Shown piece after piece: positions 1 to 5,922 of a stretch of DNA of 7,223 nucleotides; within the stretch, counting starts at the first letter, position 1; every line of letters starts with the position of its first letter. The notes beneath the pieces were generated by a model. The model saw only the letters and a program-made list of their open reading frames with translations. It was not told the DNA's origin and did no database searches. Source of the stretch: Bifidobacteriaceae bacterium (GTDB lineage Bacteria; Actinomycetota; Actinomycetes; Actinomycetales; WQXJ01). The stretch spans positions 1 through 7,223 of the forward strand of contig JAITKC010000022.1 in assembly GCA_031278665.1 (NCBI GenBank). The letters are read 5' to 3'. Made by a program: the position numbers and the translations under genes.

Positions 1-8
1 TATCCAGA

Positions 9-28
9 TTCTCCCGAGGTCGGGAGAA
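9..28. terminator. Perfect inverted repeat downstream of the lipoprotein gene, possible hairpin terminator
   Basis: Bases 9-17 (TTCTCCCGA) and 20-28 (TCGGGAGAA) are exact reverse complements around a two-base centre, so RNA could form an 8-bp stem with a 4-base loop. It lies about 70-90 bases past the stop of the minus-strand lipoprotein gene, where a terminator would be expected. Neither side has a run of T, so it would be a U-less hairpin, a type reported in actinobacteria. It could instead be a protein-binding palindrome belonging to a gene left of the window. Apart from this repeat, I see nothing recognisable in bases 1-98. Confidence 0.4.
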
Positions 29-98
29 CATGGACTATCCTTCGAGGCGCGCTGGGACACAGGCCAGCCGGGACGTATCCAGGCGCCGCGCTCTCCAT

Positions 99-1265
99 TC
101 AACCAATACCCGTCACATATGCGACCATCATGTCTAGGCGATCCTTGTTGTACTCCACGAACTCCTCTTCGAGCCGGAGCTGGACATCGCGGTAAACGGT
201 CTCGTAATCGGTGTCGTGCCGGCAGTCGAAGTCGTCAACGGCAATCGCGATCTCAGCTGGCCAGCCGCCCAGGGATCGCTCGTCTTCGGGTGTCGCGTCA
301 TCGGATGAGTAGTTGTACCAGGCGTCACCTAACGAGCCGTCTGCCTTGGTGCGCAGCGCCAGCGTGTGCGCCGTCCACGGCTCGACCTGATCGGCAGAGT
401 AAAGGTTCCCGGAGGCCAGGTCATAGCCCTTTGCGTCCATGCACAAAGCCCACGCCGCGTTGGCCTCGATCACCGCTTGGTCGGCCCTGACGCCGGAGAA
501 AACGAGATCGTCCATCGCCCGGCCCAAGTCCCAGAACTGCGCCGCGAACTGATCCGCGGGTGACAGCGACGCTCCGGGACCATCGGCTGGATTCGCCGTC
601 ACCGCCTGGCCCAAGCAACTCTCGTCAGCCAACGCGTCCGATGATTCATAGGGGTTGGGGCCGTGCAGAGCCAGGTCATACTCGCGTGCCGCTTCGTCGC
701 TGAGGGAGGCCTGGTACTCGATGTTCTTCGGGCTTGACTCTCCCATGCCACCAGCGAGGCCGGCCGGCGGCTGAACCCCGTACCCGACTCGTTCTGCTTC
801 AGAGCGATCTTCGGGCAATCGCGGAAGCCACATCACGTCGCCGTTAGGGAACAGGCGCTCCGGTGTCTCCTCAACCCATTCGACTGGGAAGTAGTCGAAG
901 CCGCGTCGCGCCATGCACTCGCTGACTCCGGCCTCGATCCGGCTGTGGCGTTCCTTTGCAGCCCGGTTCCATTCGGCTTGGTCGGCGGCGTCAACGTCGG
1001 GACCGTTGACGTGAGGAATGTAAGCCGAAAACGGCGACCCTTGTCCGAGCGGAATACCCATGATGGGCGTTGCAGCCCCAGAGACGGCTGATTCCGCACT
1101 GTCTCCGGGGCGGACAACGGCCGTGGGGAGGCTTCCATCCGCCCCGTCGCCAGCAACAGGGCCGGCGCAACCGGCAACGATGCCGACAACCGCCGTCGCG
1201 CAGAGCACCCGCCAAACGCCAGGGCCTCGACCAGCCGCCGAGATCGAAATACTATCCGAACACAT
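99..1265 (-). CDS. Large secreted lipoprotein of unknown function with two Cys-Met-x3-Gly-(Phe/Tyr) motifs
   Basis: I do not recognise a named family. The 388-residue product starts with a signal sequence whose hydrophobic core (about residues 20-31) ends in a lipobox, V30-A31-G32-C33, so it should be lipid-anchored at C33 on the outer face of the membrane. A low-complexity linker rich in G, A, S and P follows (about 34-80). The mature part has four more cysteines, at 117, 217, 275 and 348. C117 and C275 sit in matching motifs: C-M-A-R-R-G-F-D and C-M-D-A-K-G-Y-D. This suggests two related units, each with a CM motif and a later cysteine, possibly an old internal duplication with paired disulfides. 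The C-terminus (about 350-380) is acidic and probably helical. The start is ATG at 1263-1265. No Shine-Dalgarno is visible, but a TAGATT -10-like hexamer ends 6 bases upstream, so the mRNA may be leaderless. The gene follows the peptidoglycan-binding gene on the same strand after 73 bases. A cell-envelope role is inferred only from its location; enzymatic activity is not evident. Confidence 0.8.
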   Translation of the reverse strand: MCSDSISISAAGRGPGVWRVLCATAVVGIVAGCAGPVAGDGADGSLPTAVVRPGDSAESAVSGAATPIMGIPLGQGSPFSAYIPHVNGPDVDAADQAEWNRAAKERHSRIEAGVSECMARRGFDYFPVEWVEETPERLFPNGDVMWLPRLPEDRSEAERVGYGVQPPAGLAGGMGESSPKNIEYQASLSDEAAREYDLALHGPNPYESSDALADESCLGQAVTANPADGPGASLSPADQFAAQFWDLGRAMDDLVFSGVRADQAVIEANAAWALCMDAKGYDLASGNLYSADQVEPWTAHTLALRTKADGSLGDAWYNYSSDDATPEDERSLGGWPAEIAIAVDDFDCRHDTDYETVYRDVQLRLEEEFVEYNKDRLDMMVAYVTGIG

Positions 1266-1271
1266 ATGCGC

Positions 1272-1277
1272 AATCTA
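1272..1277 (-). promoter_or_regulatory. Candidate -10 element for the lipoprotein gene (leaderless start)
   Basis: On the minus strand the hexamer reads TAGATT, fits the TAnnnT pattern of actinobacterial -10 elements, and is followed by six bases and then the ATG at 1265. That spacing places transcription start at or next to the start codon, and no Shine-Dalgarno is present. I see no convincing -35 hexamer at the expected distance. Confidence 0.4.
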
Positions 1278-1338
1278 GCAAACTCTATGGCGAGCGCAGA
1301 GGCATCGAATACGGGTCGCGTGGCTTGGGGGACCGCCG

Positions 1339-1743
1339 TTAAGCAAGGATGTTATCCCGCAGGCACGACGGATAGAACTTCATACCGCTCGAAGAAGGAT
1401 TGCCGCTGTAGCCATTATGAGTGTTGGGACCATAGATGCCATCCTTAGTCACGCCGACGGCGGACTGGACGCCTTTGACGGCACTGATGAAGTATTCGCC
1501 CGTGTAGCCGTCCACCCCGAAGTTGCCTAGATTCTGTCCGTAACACGACTTAGCGGCGTTTTGGACGGCCTTGACGTGGGTCCCGTTCGTTGGGTGACCC
1601 ACTATGCAGTTCCGGGTGGTCTTGCTGGTGATGTACACCGGCACATGGATGCTCTTGCCGCTTACCGTCACAGAAACGTAACCATTGCAGTTCGGAGTGT
1701 AGGCTGCCTCCGCAGGTTGTCGCGCCGTAGGCCCCGCGACCAA
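1339..1743 (-). CDS. Small secreted-type peptidoglycan-binding-domain protein, 5' end apparently incomplete
   Basis: Read from the TTG at 1741-1743 the product has 134 residues. Residues about 57-108 resemble a PG_binding_1 fold: helix V57-K-A-V-Q-N-A, then F75-G-V-D-G, a second helix around A88-V-K-G-V-Q93, and the signature D101-G-I-Y-G-P-N-T108. Such domains bind cell-wall peptidoglycan. Cysteines at 19, 46, 67 and 127 could form two disulfides, fitting export. The TTG start is unlikely to be the original one. The frame stays open upstream to 1776, adding I-A-G-A-I-G-L-S-L-A-V before the TTG, and the combined stretch reads as a signal-peptide core ending in a cleavage site A-E-A-A (residues 11-14). 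No ATG, GTG or TTG, and no basic n-region, precedes that core, because a stop codon lies at 1777-1779. The gene therefore looks truncated at its 5' end, or depends on an unusual start. Residues 15-56 and the C-terminal tail match no domain I know. It is probably not catalytic. Confidence 0.65.
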   Translation of the reverse strand: MVAGPTARQPAEAAYTPNCNGYVSVTVSGKSIHVPVYITSKTTRNCIVGHPTNGTHVKAVQNAAKSCYGQNLGNFGVDGYTGEYFISAVKGVQSAVGVTKDGIYGPNTHNGYSGNPSSSGMKFYPSCLRDNILA

Positions 1744-1772
1744 TACAGCCAGCGATAAGCCTATAGCTCCAG

Positions 1773-3113
1773 CTATTTATTGCACCGGCCGGGCGGAGCG
1801 CCACCGGCGGGCGGCTCGCGGCCGGGCGGGTCGGCATCGGGCAAATGCTCGCCGGCGGCCGGATTGGCGACCGACAGGTGCGGCGGCAGCAACTGGTCGA
1901 ACCTGACCTCGACCTTCCAATGCACCTTCGCCCAGATCATCGCCGCCAGACCGATCGCCAGCGAAGCGATCGAGCCGACGCCGATCGACCACCTGGGCCC
2001 CCAGGCGTCCGCGATCCAACCGACCGCCGGCGCGCCGATCGGCGTCGCGCCGATGAACACCATCATGTAGATCGACAAGACGCGGCCGCGAATCTGGGGC
2101 GGGACCGACAGCTGCAAAGTCGAGTTGGCGGCGGTGATCAGGGTCAACGTGCAGGCCCCCACCAACACGCCGCTGGCCGCGTAACTCCAGTAGTTCGGGG
2201 CCAGGGCGGAAACCCCGGAGGCGATGGCGAAGGCGATGGTCCCGCCGAGGACCAAGCGGACGCGCGGACGGCGGCGGCGGGCGACGAGCAGCGCGCCAAT
2301 CACCGCCCCGACGGCGAACAACGAGCCGAGGACGCCGTAATCGCCGGCCTGGCGGTCGAACACGCCCCGGGCCATCACGCCCATCGTCAACTGCGAGTTC
2401 AATCCGAAACACGAGACCACCCCGATCACCACGAAGACGACCAGAATGTCGGAACGCCGGCGCACATAGCTCAGCCCGGCCCGCAGCTGTCCCTTGGCGC
2501 GAGGCGCCGAGGGCATCGACTTGAACTCGGCCGGACGCATCAAACTGACCGCGCCGACGGTGAAAACAAAACTCAGGCCATTGGCCAGGAAGACCCAGCC
2601 GGCCGGCCAGACGGCCAGGGCCAGCCCGGCGGCGGCCGGCCCGACCATCCGCGCCACGTTGAAGTTGGCCGAGTTCAAACCGACCGCGTTGGCCAGCAGG
2701 CGGGCGCCGACCAACTGTCCGACGAAAGTCTGGAAGAACGGCGCCTCGAACCCGGCCACCAGCCCCGTCAGCACCGCGAACAGGTAAATCCCGGCCAGAT
2801 TCATCTGGCCGGCCAGCAACAGGGCGCCCAGAGCGAAAGACAAGACGGCCTGCACCGCTTGGGTGATCAGATAGACCCGCCGCCGGTTCAACCGGTCGGC
2901 CAGCAGGCCGCCGATCGGCGAGATCACCAGCGTGGGGCCGAACTGCAAAGCGGTGACGACGCCGACGGCCAAGCCGTTGTCGTCGGAGAAAACGGTCAGG
3001 ACGATCCAATCCTGGGCCACTCTCTGCATCCAGGTTCCGGTGTTGCCGAATAAGGCGCCGATGAACCAAAGCCGATAGTTCCGAACAGCGAATGACGCGA
3101 ACGTCCCGCTCAC
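1773..3113 (-). CDS. MFS transporter of the MFS_3 (EntS-like) exporter family
   Basis: An integral membrane secondary transporter of the major facilitator superfamily, probably a proton-driven exporter of an unknown small molecule. The N-terminus (R11-N-Y-R-L-W, then G26-T-W-M-Q-R-V-A-Q-D35-W) is typical of the MFS_3 group that includes enterobactin exporters. The loop 2-3 motif A appears as G-G-L-L-A-D-R-L-N-R-R-R at about 68-79. Twelve hydrophobic segments are plausible over roughly 400 residues. The last 45 or so residues form a hydrophilic tail rich in P and G, presumably cytoplasmic. I chose GTG at 3111-3113 (446 residues) because AAGGA lies five bases upstream and the protein then begins like its family; a TTG at 3171-3173 would add 20 residues that look untypical. 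The gene lies 235 bases downstream of the purine permease on the same strand. The stop at 1773 overlaps the open frame of the next gene, and the final residues (G-R-C-N-K) may be altered by a junction there. Substrate cannot be deduced. Confidence 0.85.
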   Translation of the reverse strand: MSGTFASFAVRNYRLWFIGALFGNTGTWMQRVAQDWIVLTVFSDDNGLAVGVVTALQFGPTLVISPIGGLLADRLNRRRVYLITQAVQAVLSFALGALLLAGQMNLAGIYLFAVLTGLVAGFEAPFFQTFVGQLVGARLLANAVGLNSANFNVARMVGPAAAGLALAVWPAGWVFLANGLSFVFTVGAVSLMRPAEFKSMPSAPRAKGQLRAGLSYVRRRSDILVVFVVIGVVSCFGLNSQLTMGVMARGVFDRQAGDYGVLGSLFAVGAVIGALLVARRRRPRVRLVLGGTIAFAIASGVSALAPNYWSYAASGVLVGACTLTLITAANSTLQLSVPPQIRGRVLSIYMMVFIGATPIGAPAVGWIADAWGPRWSIGVGSIASLAIGLAAMIWAKVHWKVEVRFDQLLPPHLSVANPAAGEHLPDADPPGREPPAGGAPPGRCNK

Positions 3114-3115
3114 GA

Positions 3116-3123
3116 CCTTCCTT
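3116..3123 (-). promoter_or_regulatory. Ribosome binding site that decides the MFS start
   Basis: The minus strand reads AAGGAAGG ending two bases before GTG at 3113. The AAGGA core at 3119-3123 is five bases from the GTG, an ideal distance, and nothing comparable precedes the upstream TTG at 3173. This supports the shorter protein. Confidence 0.6.
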
Positions 3124-3219
3124 ACCAATTGGCGCGCCGACCCCGGCGCAGCCAGTTGTCGCGGGAAGCTCAACCGCCGCCGGGCGCGGCACGAAAAAGC
3201 TCAAGGGCCGGGCTGCCAA

Positions 3220-3233
3220 CGTGTCGAAACACG
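3220..3233 (-). other. Short hairpin with a TTCG loop in the permease-MFS gap
   Basis: On the minus strand CGTGT-TTCG-ACACG forms a 5-bp stem with a TTCG loop, inside the 235-bp non-coding gap between the permease and MFS genes. No T-run follows. It could be a weak RNA structure in the MFS leader or chance. I found no convincing promoter for the MFS gene in this gap. Confidence 0.25.
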
Positions 3234-3299
3234 CCTACCGGGGCCGACGACCGGTTCGCGCTCCCCCATTGCTGGATGTCGCAGTTCGCCTTTGGCCCC

Positions 3300-3318
3300 G
3301 GCCGGGTCAGCGCCGGCC
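3300..3318 (-). terminator. Weak candidate hairpin after the purine permease gene
   Basis: GGCCGG at 3300-3305 and CCGGCC at 3313-3318 are reverse complements with a 7-base loop, about 30 bases past the permease stop. There is no T-run in either direction. In GC-rich DNA such a repeat can be chance, so this is only a possible U-less terminator or attenuator between permease and MFS. Confidence 0.25.
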
Positions 3319-3348
3319 CTTGAGGGGTTTTGTGTCCAACCAGTTTAG

Positions 3349-4806
3349 CTAACCGAAGATCGATCGGATAGGCTCCAGCGCGAAGTAGATCACGAACAGG
3401 ACCGAGGCGACCCACATCAACGGGTGCACCTGCTTGGCTTTGCCGACCGCGACCTTGATGACGACGAAGGAGACGAACCCGGCGCCAATCCCGGCCGTGA
3501 TCGAATAGGCGAACGGCATCAGGATGATGGTCAGGAAAGCCGGGATCGAGATCTCATAGTTCTTCCAAGCGATGCCCGAAACCTGCATCATCATCAGGAA
3601 GCCGACCACCACCAAGGCGGGCGTGGCGGCCTCGTAGGGAACCACGTTGACCAGCGGGGACAGGAACGTCGCCAAGAGGAACAGCGCGCCGGTGACAATG
3701 TTGGCCAGACCGGTGCGGGCGCCGTCGCCCACGCCGGCGGCCGATTCGATGTACGCGGTGTTGGAGGACACCCCGCCGGCCCCGCCGGCGATGGCGGCCA
3801 CCGAGTCGACGATCAGGATCTGCTTGGTTTTAGGCGGGTTGCCCTGTTTGTCCAGCAGGCCGCCTTCGGCCCCGATCGCGACCATAGTCCCCATGGTGTC
3901 GAAGAAGTCGGCCAACAACAGCGAGAACACCATCAGGACCAGGGTCAGCAAACCGAGGTGCTTGAAGGCGCCGACAATCGAGAACTGGCCCAGCACGGAG
4001 AAGTCCGGCAACTGGAACAGGCCGTCGAACTTCGGCACGTTCAAGTTCCAGCCGCCCGGGTTGTCGGCCACGTTGCCGAGGTGTCCGATCGACTCGACGA
4101 CCACCGCCAGCACCGTGGCGACGATTATCGCGATCAGCAGCGCGCCGCGAACTTTGCGGACCATCAGGACTATCGCGACCAGCAGGCCGACCACAAACAC
4201 GAAAACCGGCCAGGTGCCGAGTGTCCCGGAGGCTCCGAGTTGCAGCGGGGTTCCGCTGGCCGGAGTCACGAAACGGGCGTCGACCAGGCCGATCAAGGCG
4301 ATAAACAGTCCGATGCCGACTGAGATGGCGGTTTTCAACTGGGCCGGCACCGCCTTGAAGACCGCCTCGCGGAAGCCTGTCAGAACAAGGATCAAGATGA
4401 CCACGCCCTCAAGCACCACCACGCCCATCGCGTCGGCGAAGCTCATACCGGGCAGTTGGGCGACGGTGAAGGTGACGACGGCGTTCAGGCCAAGTCCGGC
4501 GGCTATGGCCATCGGGTAGTTGGCCACCAACCCCATCGCGATGGTCATCAGGCCGGCGATCAAGGCGGTGGCGGCGGCCACGCCGCCAAGATTGGCCTCG
4601 GCGCCGCCGCCGATGAACGTCCCCGCGCTGGAGGGCAGTCCGGACAGAATCAACGGGTTCAGCACAATGATGTAGCTCATCGCGAAGAACGTGACCAGGC
4701 CGCCCCGGATTTCCTGGCCGATAGTCGAGCCACGCTCTGTGATCTTGAAGAAGCGGTCGATCGGTCCCCTGGCGGGGGCCTGGGCAGACGATGCAGACTT
4801 TGGCAT
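3349..4806 (-). CDS. NCS2-family purine permease (AzgA/PbuG-like)
   Basis: An inner-membrane nucleobase:cation symporter of the nucleobase-ascorbate transporter superfamily. The AzgA/PbuG/GhxP-like subgroup takes up adenine, guanine and hypoxanthine, feeding purine salvage. Diagnostic stretches are the first membrane segment with V38-T-F-F-A-M-S-Y-I-I-V-L-N-P51, the N96-Y-P-M-A-I-A-A-G-L-G-L-N108 segment, D300-F-F-D-T-M-G-T307 in the substrate-site region, and S347-S-N-T-A-Y-I-E-S355 followed by A-G-V-G-D-G-A-R-T-G-L. The hydrophobic profile fits about 12-14 membrane segments, and 485 residues is normal for the subgroup. Start is ATG at 4804-4806. No Shine-Dalgarno is visible; a GACAAT -10-like hexamer seven bases upstream suggests a leaderless mRNA. 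The gene is divergent from DUF2530 across 100 bases and lies upstream of the MFS exporter. The family is secure; the exact purine is inferred from it. Confidence 0.93.
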   Translation of the reverse strand: MPKSASSAQAPARGPIDRFFKITERGSTIGQEIRGGLVTFFAMSYIIVLNPLILSGLPSSAGTFIGGGAEANLGGVAAATALIAGLMTIAMGLVANYPMAIAAGLGLNAVVTFTVAQLPGMSFADAMGVVVLEGVVILILVLTGFREAVFKAVPAQLKTAISVGIGLFIALIGLVDARFVTPASGTPLQLGASGTLGTWPVFVFVVGLLVAIVLMVRKVRGALLIAIIVATVLAVVVESIGHLGNVADNPGGWNLNVPKFDGLFQLPDFSVLGQFSIVGAFKHLGLLTLVLMVFSLLLADFFDTMGTMVAIGAEGGLLDKQGNPPKTKQILIVDSVAAIAGGAGGVSSNTAYIESAAGVGDGARTGLANIVTGALFLLATFLSPLVNVVPYEAATPALVVVGFLMMMQVSGIAWKNYEISIPAFLTIILMPFAYSITAGIGAGFVSFVVIKVAVGKAKQVHPLMWVASVLFVIYFALEPIRSIFG

Positions 4807-4813
4807 ACCCGCG

Positions 4814-4819
4814 ATTGTC
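4814..4819 (-). promoter_or_regulatory. Candidate -10 element of the purine permease (leaderless start)
   Basis: The minus strand reads GACAAT, four of six matches to TATAAT, then seven bases and the permease ATG. This spacing would start transcription at the ATG. The first base departs from the usual T and no -35 is clear, so the call is tentative. Confidence 0.3.
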
Positions 4820-4839
4820 TCAGAACCGGGTCGCCAACG

Positions 4840-4856
4840 CGAGACCCGAGGTCTCG
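4840..4856. promoter_or_regulatory. Dyad in the divergent permease/DUF2530 promoter, possible operator
   Basis: CGAGACC at 4840-4846 and GGTCTCG at 4850-4856 are exact reverse complements separated by three bases. The centre is 42 bases upstream of the permease ATG, near its expected -35 region, and 59 bases upstream of the DUF2530 start, so a bound dimer could control one or both genes. I do not know a regulator with this site. Confidence 0.4.
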
Positions 4857-4859
4857 ACT

Positions 4860-4878
4860 CCGCCGCTCAATCCGGCGG
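4860..4878. promoter_or_regulatory. Second inverted repeat in the same divergent promoter
   Basis: CCGCCG at 4860-4865 and CGGCGG at 4873-4878 are reverse complements around seven bases. The right arm falls about where a -35 element for the DUF2530 promoter would lie. All-GC arms occur by chance in such DNA, so this is weaker than the neighbouring dyad. Confidence 0.25.
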
Positions 4879-4893
4879 CCGATGACGACTTGT

Positions 4894-4899
4894 TAGGAT
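4894..4899 (+). promoter_or_regulatory. -10 element that sets a leaderless GTG start for DUF2530
   Basis: TAGGAT matches TAnnnT and is followed by seven bases and then GTG at 4907, so transcription would begin on that codon. The ATG at 4898 lies inside the hexamer and is therefore unlikely to be transcribed. No Shine-Dalgarno precedes either codon. Confidence 0.5.
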
Positions 4900-4906
4900 G
4901 CGGTGT

Positions 4907-5122
4907 GTGACCACGCAGCCGCCGCCGGTTAGGATCAACCACCCTGTGTTATTCGGGATCGGCACCGGTTTGTGGGCGATCGCCCTGATGGTGATGGTTG
5001 TACTGGACCTCACCGGCGTCTATCAAGCCAGGGTTTGGATCTGGGTCTGCGGCGTCGGCATGGTGTTGGGACTGGCCGCCGTCATCTATTCGAAATTCTC
5101 CTGGCGCGCCCGCCGCGACTAG
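4907..5122 (+). CDS. DUF2530 family small membrane protein
   Basis: A 71-residue protein of unknown function with two predicted membrane helices (about residues 13-33 and 42-61). It has a proline-rich N-terminus (P5-P-P-V-R) and a basic C-terminal end (R67-A-R-R-D), which would place both ends in the cytoplasm. The P-P-P-x-R start, the tryptophans at 23, 44 and 46, and the G-x-G-x2-L-G pattern in the second helix resemble DUF2530, an actinobacterial family often found beside an NCS2 permease and DUF3027. I use GTG at 4907 because of the promoter hexamer overlapping the upstream ATG at 4898, which would add three residues. It is divergent from the permease and convergent with DUF3027, sharing four bases (CTAG) at the two stops. 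An accessory role for the permease is conceivable, but only from location. Confidence 0.8.
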   Translation: MTTQPPPVRINHPVLFGIGTGLWAIALMVMVVLDLTGVYQARVWIWVCGVGMVLGLAAVIYSKFSWRARRD

Positions 5123-5922
5123 CCGTCCAGCGAAACCGCGACAATCGACGAGTCGTCGATTGTCGGGCTGTTGGCCGGCCATTGGGTGGCGCCGCGGGCG
5201 ACGTCTGTCTCGGAGTGGGCGCCGCAGCCGTGATCGTATGAGACCACCGCGCCGTCGCGGGGCGACCACTGGTTGGCGCAAACCCCGAACAGCGACCGCA
5301 GCGCGCCCGCCAAAGGCGTGATGAACCCGCAGGTCGAGCACTGGGCGATGGCTTTGACGGCTTCGGCCGCGGCCGGCCCGTGGGCGCCGGAGTACCAGCG
5401 CGCGGCGGCCTCGCCCCGGCCTTCGGCGGACAACACTCTGGGGCGTCCCAGTCCGAGTTCCCAGATGGCCAGGCGGTCGGCCTCCTCCTCGCCCGTCGCC
5501 GCGTAGCCGGGCTCGAGTCTCGGGTCGTCGACGATGTGCGGCAGGGTGTCGCCGGGGCGCACGTCGCCCGGTTGGAGCCGGTCGGCCCAGGGCACGAACG
5601 ACGGGGCGAGCAGCGCTTCGGCGCCGGGCAGCAGTTCGGTCTCCGAGACCGTGACGTGGCGCGCCCTGGGCACCCGCGCCATTGTCACCGCCCAGGTCCA
5701 ACCCACATAGCCGGGCAGGGAGCAGGCGAAACGAAGCGTCCCGACGCGCTCCGCCTCCATACTGATTCCGAGGTATTCGCCCACGTCGGCGGGGCTTGTG
5801 ATGTCGCCAAGCGCGCGTCGGGCGAGTTCTTGGGCTTCGGGGGAGGCGAGGTAGGCGTCGGCTTTGGGCGCCCGCGACCGGCTCGCCTTCGCCGCCTTGC
5901 CCGATGCCGCGGCCGCGCTCAC
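5119..5922 (-). CDS. DUF3027 family protein with a zinc-ribbon-like cysteine cluster
   Basis: A 267-residue soluble protein of unknown function belonging to the actinobacterial DUF3027 family. The N-terminal 20 residues are basic and rich in A and K. Next come the typical Y50-L-G and P70-G-Y-V-G-W-T-W segments. The C-terminal part carries C195-S-T-C198-G-F, then F212-G-V-C215-A-N, then D230-H-G-C233-G-A-H236-S-E. C195, C198, C215, C233 and the nearby histidines are probable metal ligands, which I infer to bind zinc. No nuclease, kinase or DNA-binding motif is evident. The start is GTG at 5920-5922, overlapping the TGA of the cold-shock gene by four bases (GTGA), so translation is probably coupled and the two proteins made together. 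A nucleic-acid-related role is a guess from this coupling. Its last codons contain a perfect 27-bp palindrome, and its stop overlaps that of DUF2530. Confidence 0.85.
   Translation of the reverse strand: MSAAAASGKAAKASRSRAPKADAYLASPEAQELARRALGDITSPADVGEYLGISMEAERVGTLRFACSLPGYVGWTWAVTMARVPRARHVTVSETELLPGAEALLAPSFVPWADRLQPGDVRPGDTLPHIVDDPRLEPGYAATGEEEADRLAIWELGLGRPRVLSAEGRGEAAARWYSGAHGPAAAEAVKAIAQCSTCGFITPLAGALRSLFGVCANQWSPRDGAVVSYDHGCGAHSETDVARGATQWPANSPTIDDSSIVAVSLDG
5139..5165. terminator. 27-bp perfect palindrome, candidate bidirectional terminator of DUF2530 and DUF3027
   Basis: Bases 5139-5151 (CGACAATCGACGA) and 5153-5165 (TCGTCGATTGTCG) are exact reverse complements around one G. RNA from either strand would form a 12-bp stem with a 3-base loop. 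It begins 16 bases past the DUF2530 stop and lies within the last codons of DUF3027, about 20 bases before that stop. There is no intergenic DNA for a conventional terminator, and no T-run follows on either side, so it would act as a U-less terminator or as mRNA 3'-end protection. A DNA-binding role is the alternative. Confidence 0.55.

Noticed and set aside
1..82. TATCCAG occurring at 1-7 and 76-82 as a possible direct repeat or attachment site
   Set aside because: Seven bases is short, no integrase or tRNA is present, and the flanks differ.
1550..1837. 95-codon minus-strand frame that spans the junction between the MFS and peptidoglycan-binding genes
   Set aside because: It is out of frame with both recognisable proteins, and its translation is composed of shadow sequence, so it does not supply the missing signal-peptide start.
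1845..3053. 402-codon plus-strand open frame opposite the MFS gene
   Set aside because: Its translation is dominated by Q, R, D, G and H with no domain, typical of the antisense frame of GC-rich coding DNA. The minus strand encodes a clear membrane transporter.
3171..3173. TTG as the MFS start, giving 466 residues
   Set aside because: No ribosome site precedes it and the extra 20 residues are untypical, while GTG at 3113 has AAGGA at ideal distance.
3174..3348. Possible small gene in the gap between permease and MFS on the minus strand (part of an 81-codon frame)
   Set aside because: The frame overlaps the end of the permease, has no ribosome site and its translation shows no motif or membrane segment.
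3424..4519. Plus-strand open frames of 299 and 290 codons opposite the purine permease
   Set aside because: Low-complexity translations without motifs, lying over a secure NCS2 permease; shadows of its codon bias.
4898..4900. ATG as the DUF2530 start
   Set aside because: It overlaps the best -10 hexamer, so it would probably not be in the transcript; GTG at 4907 fits better.
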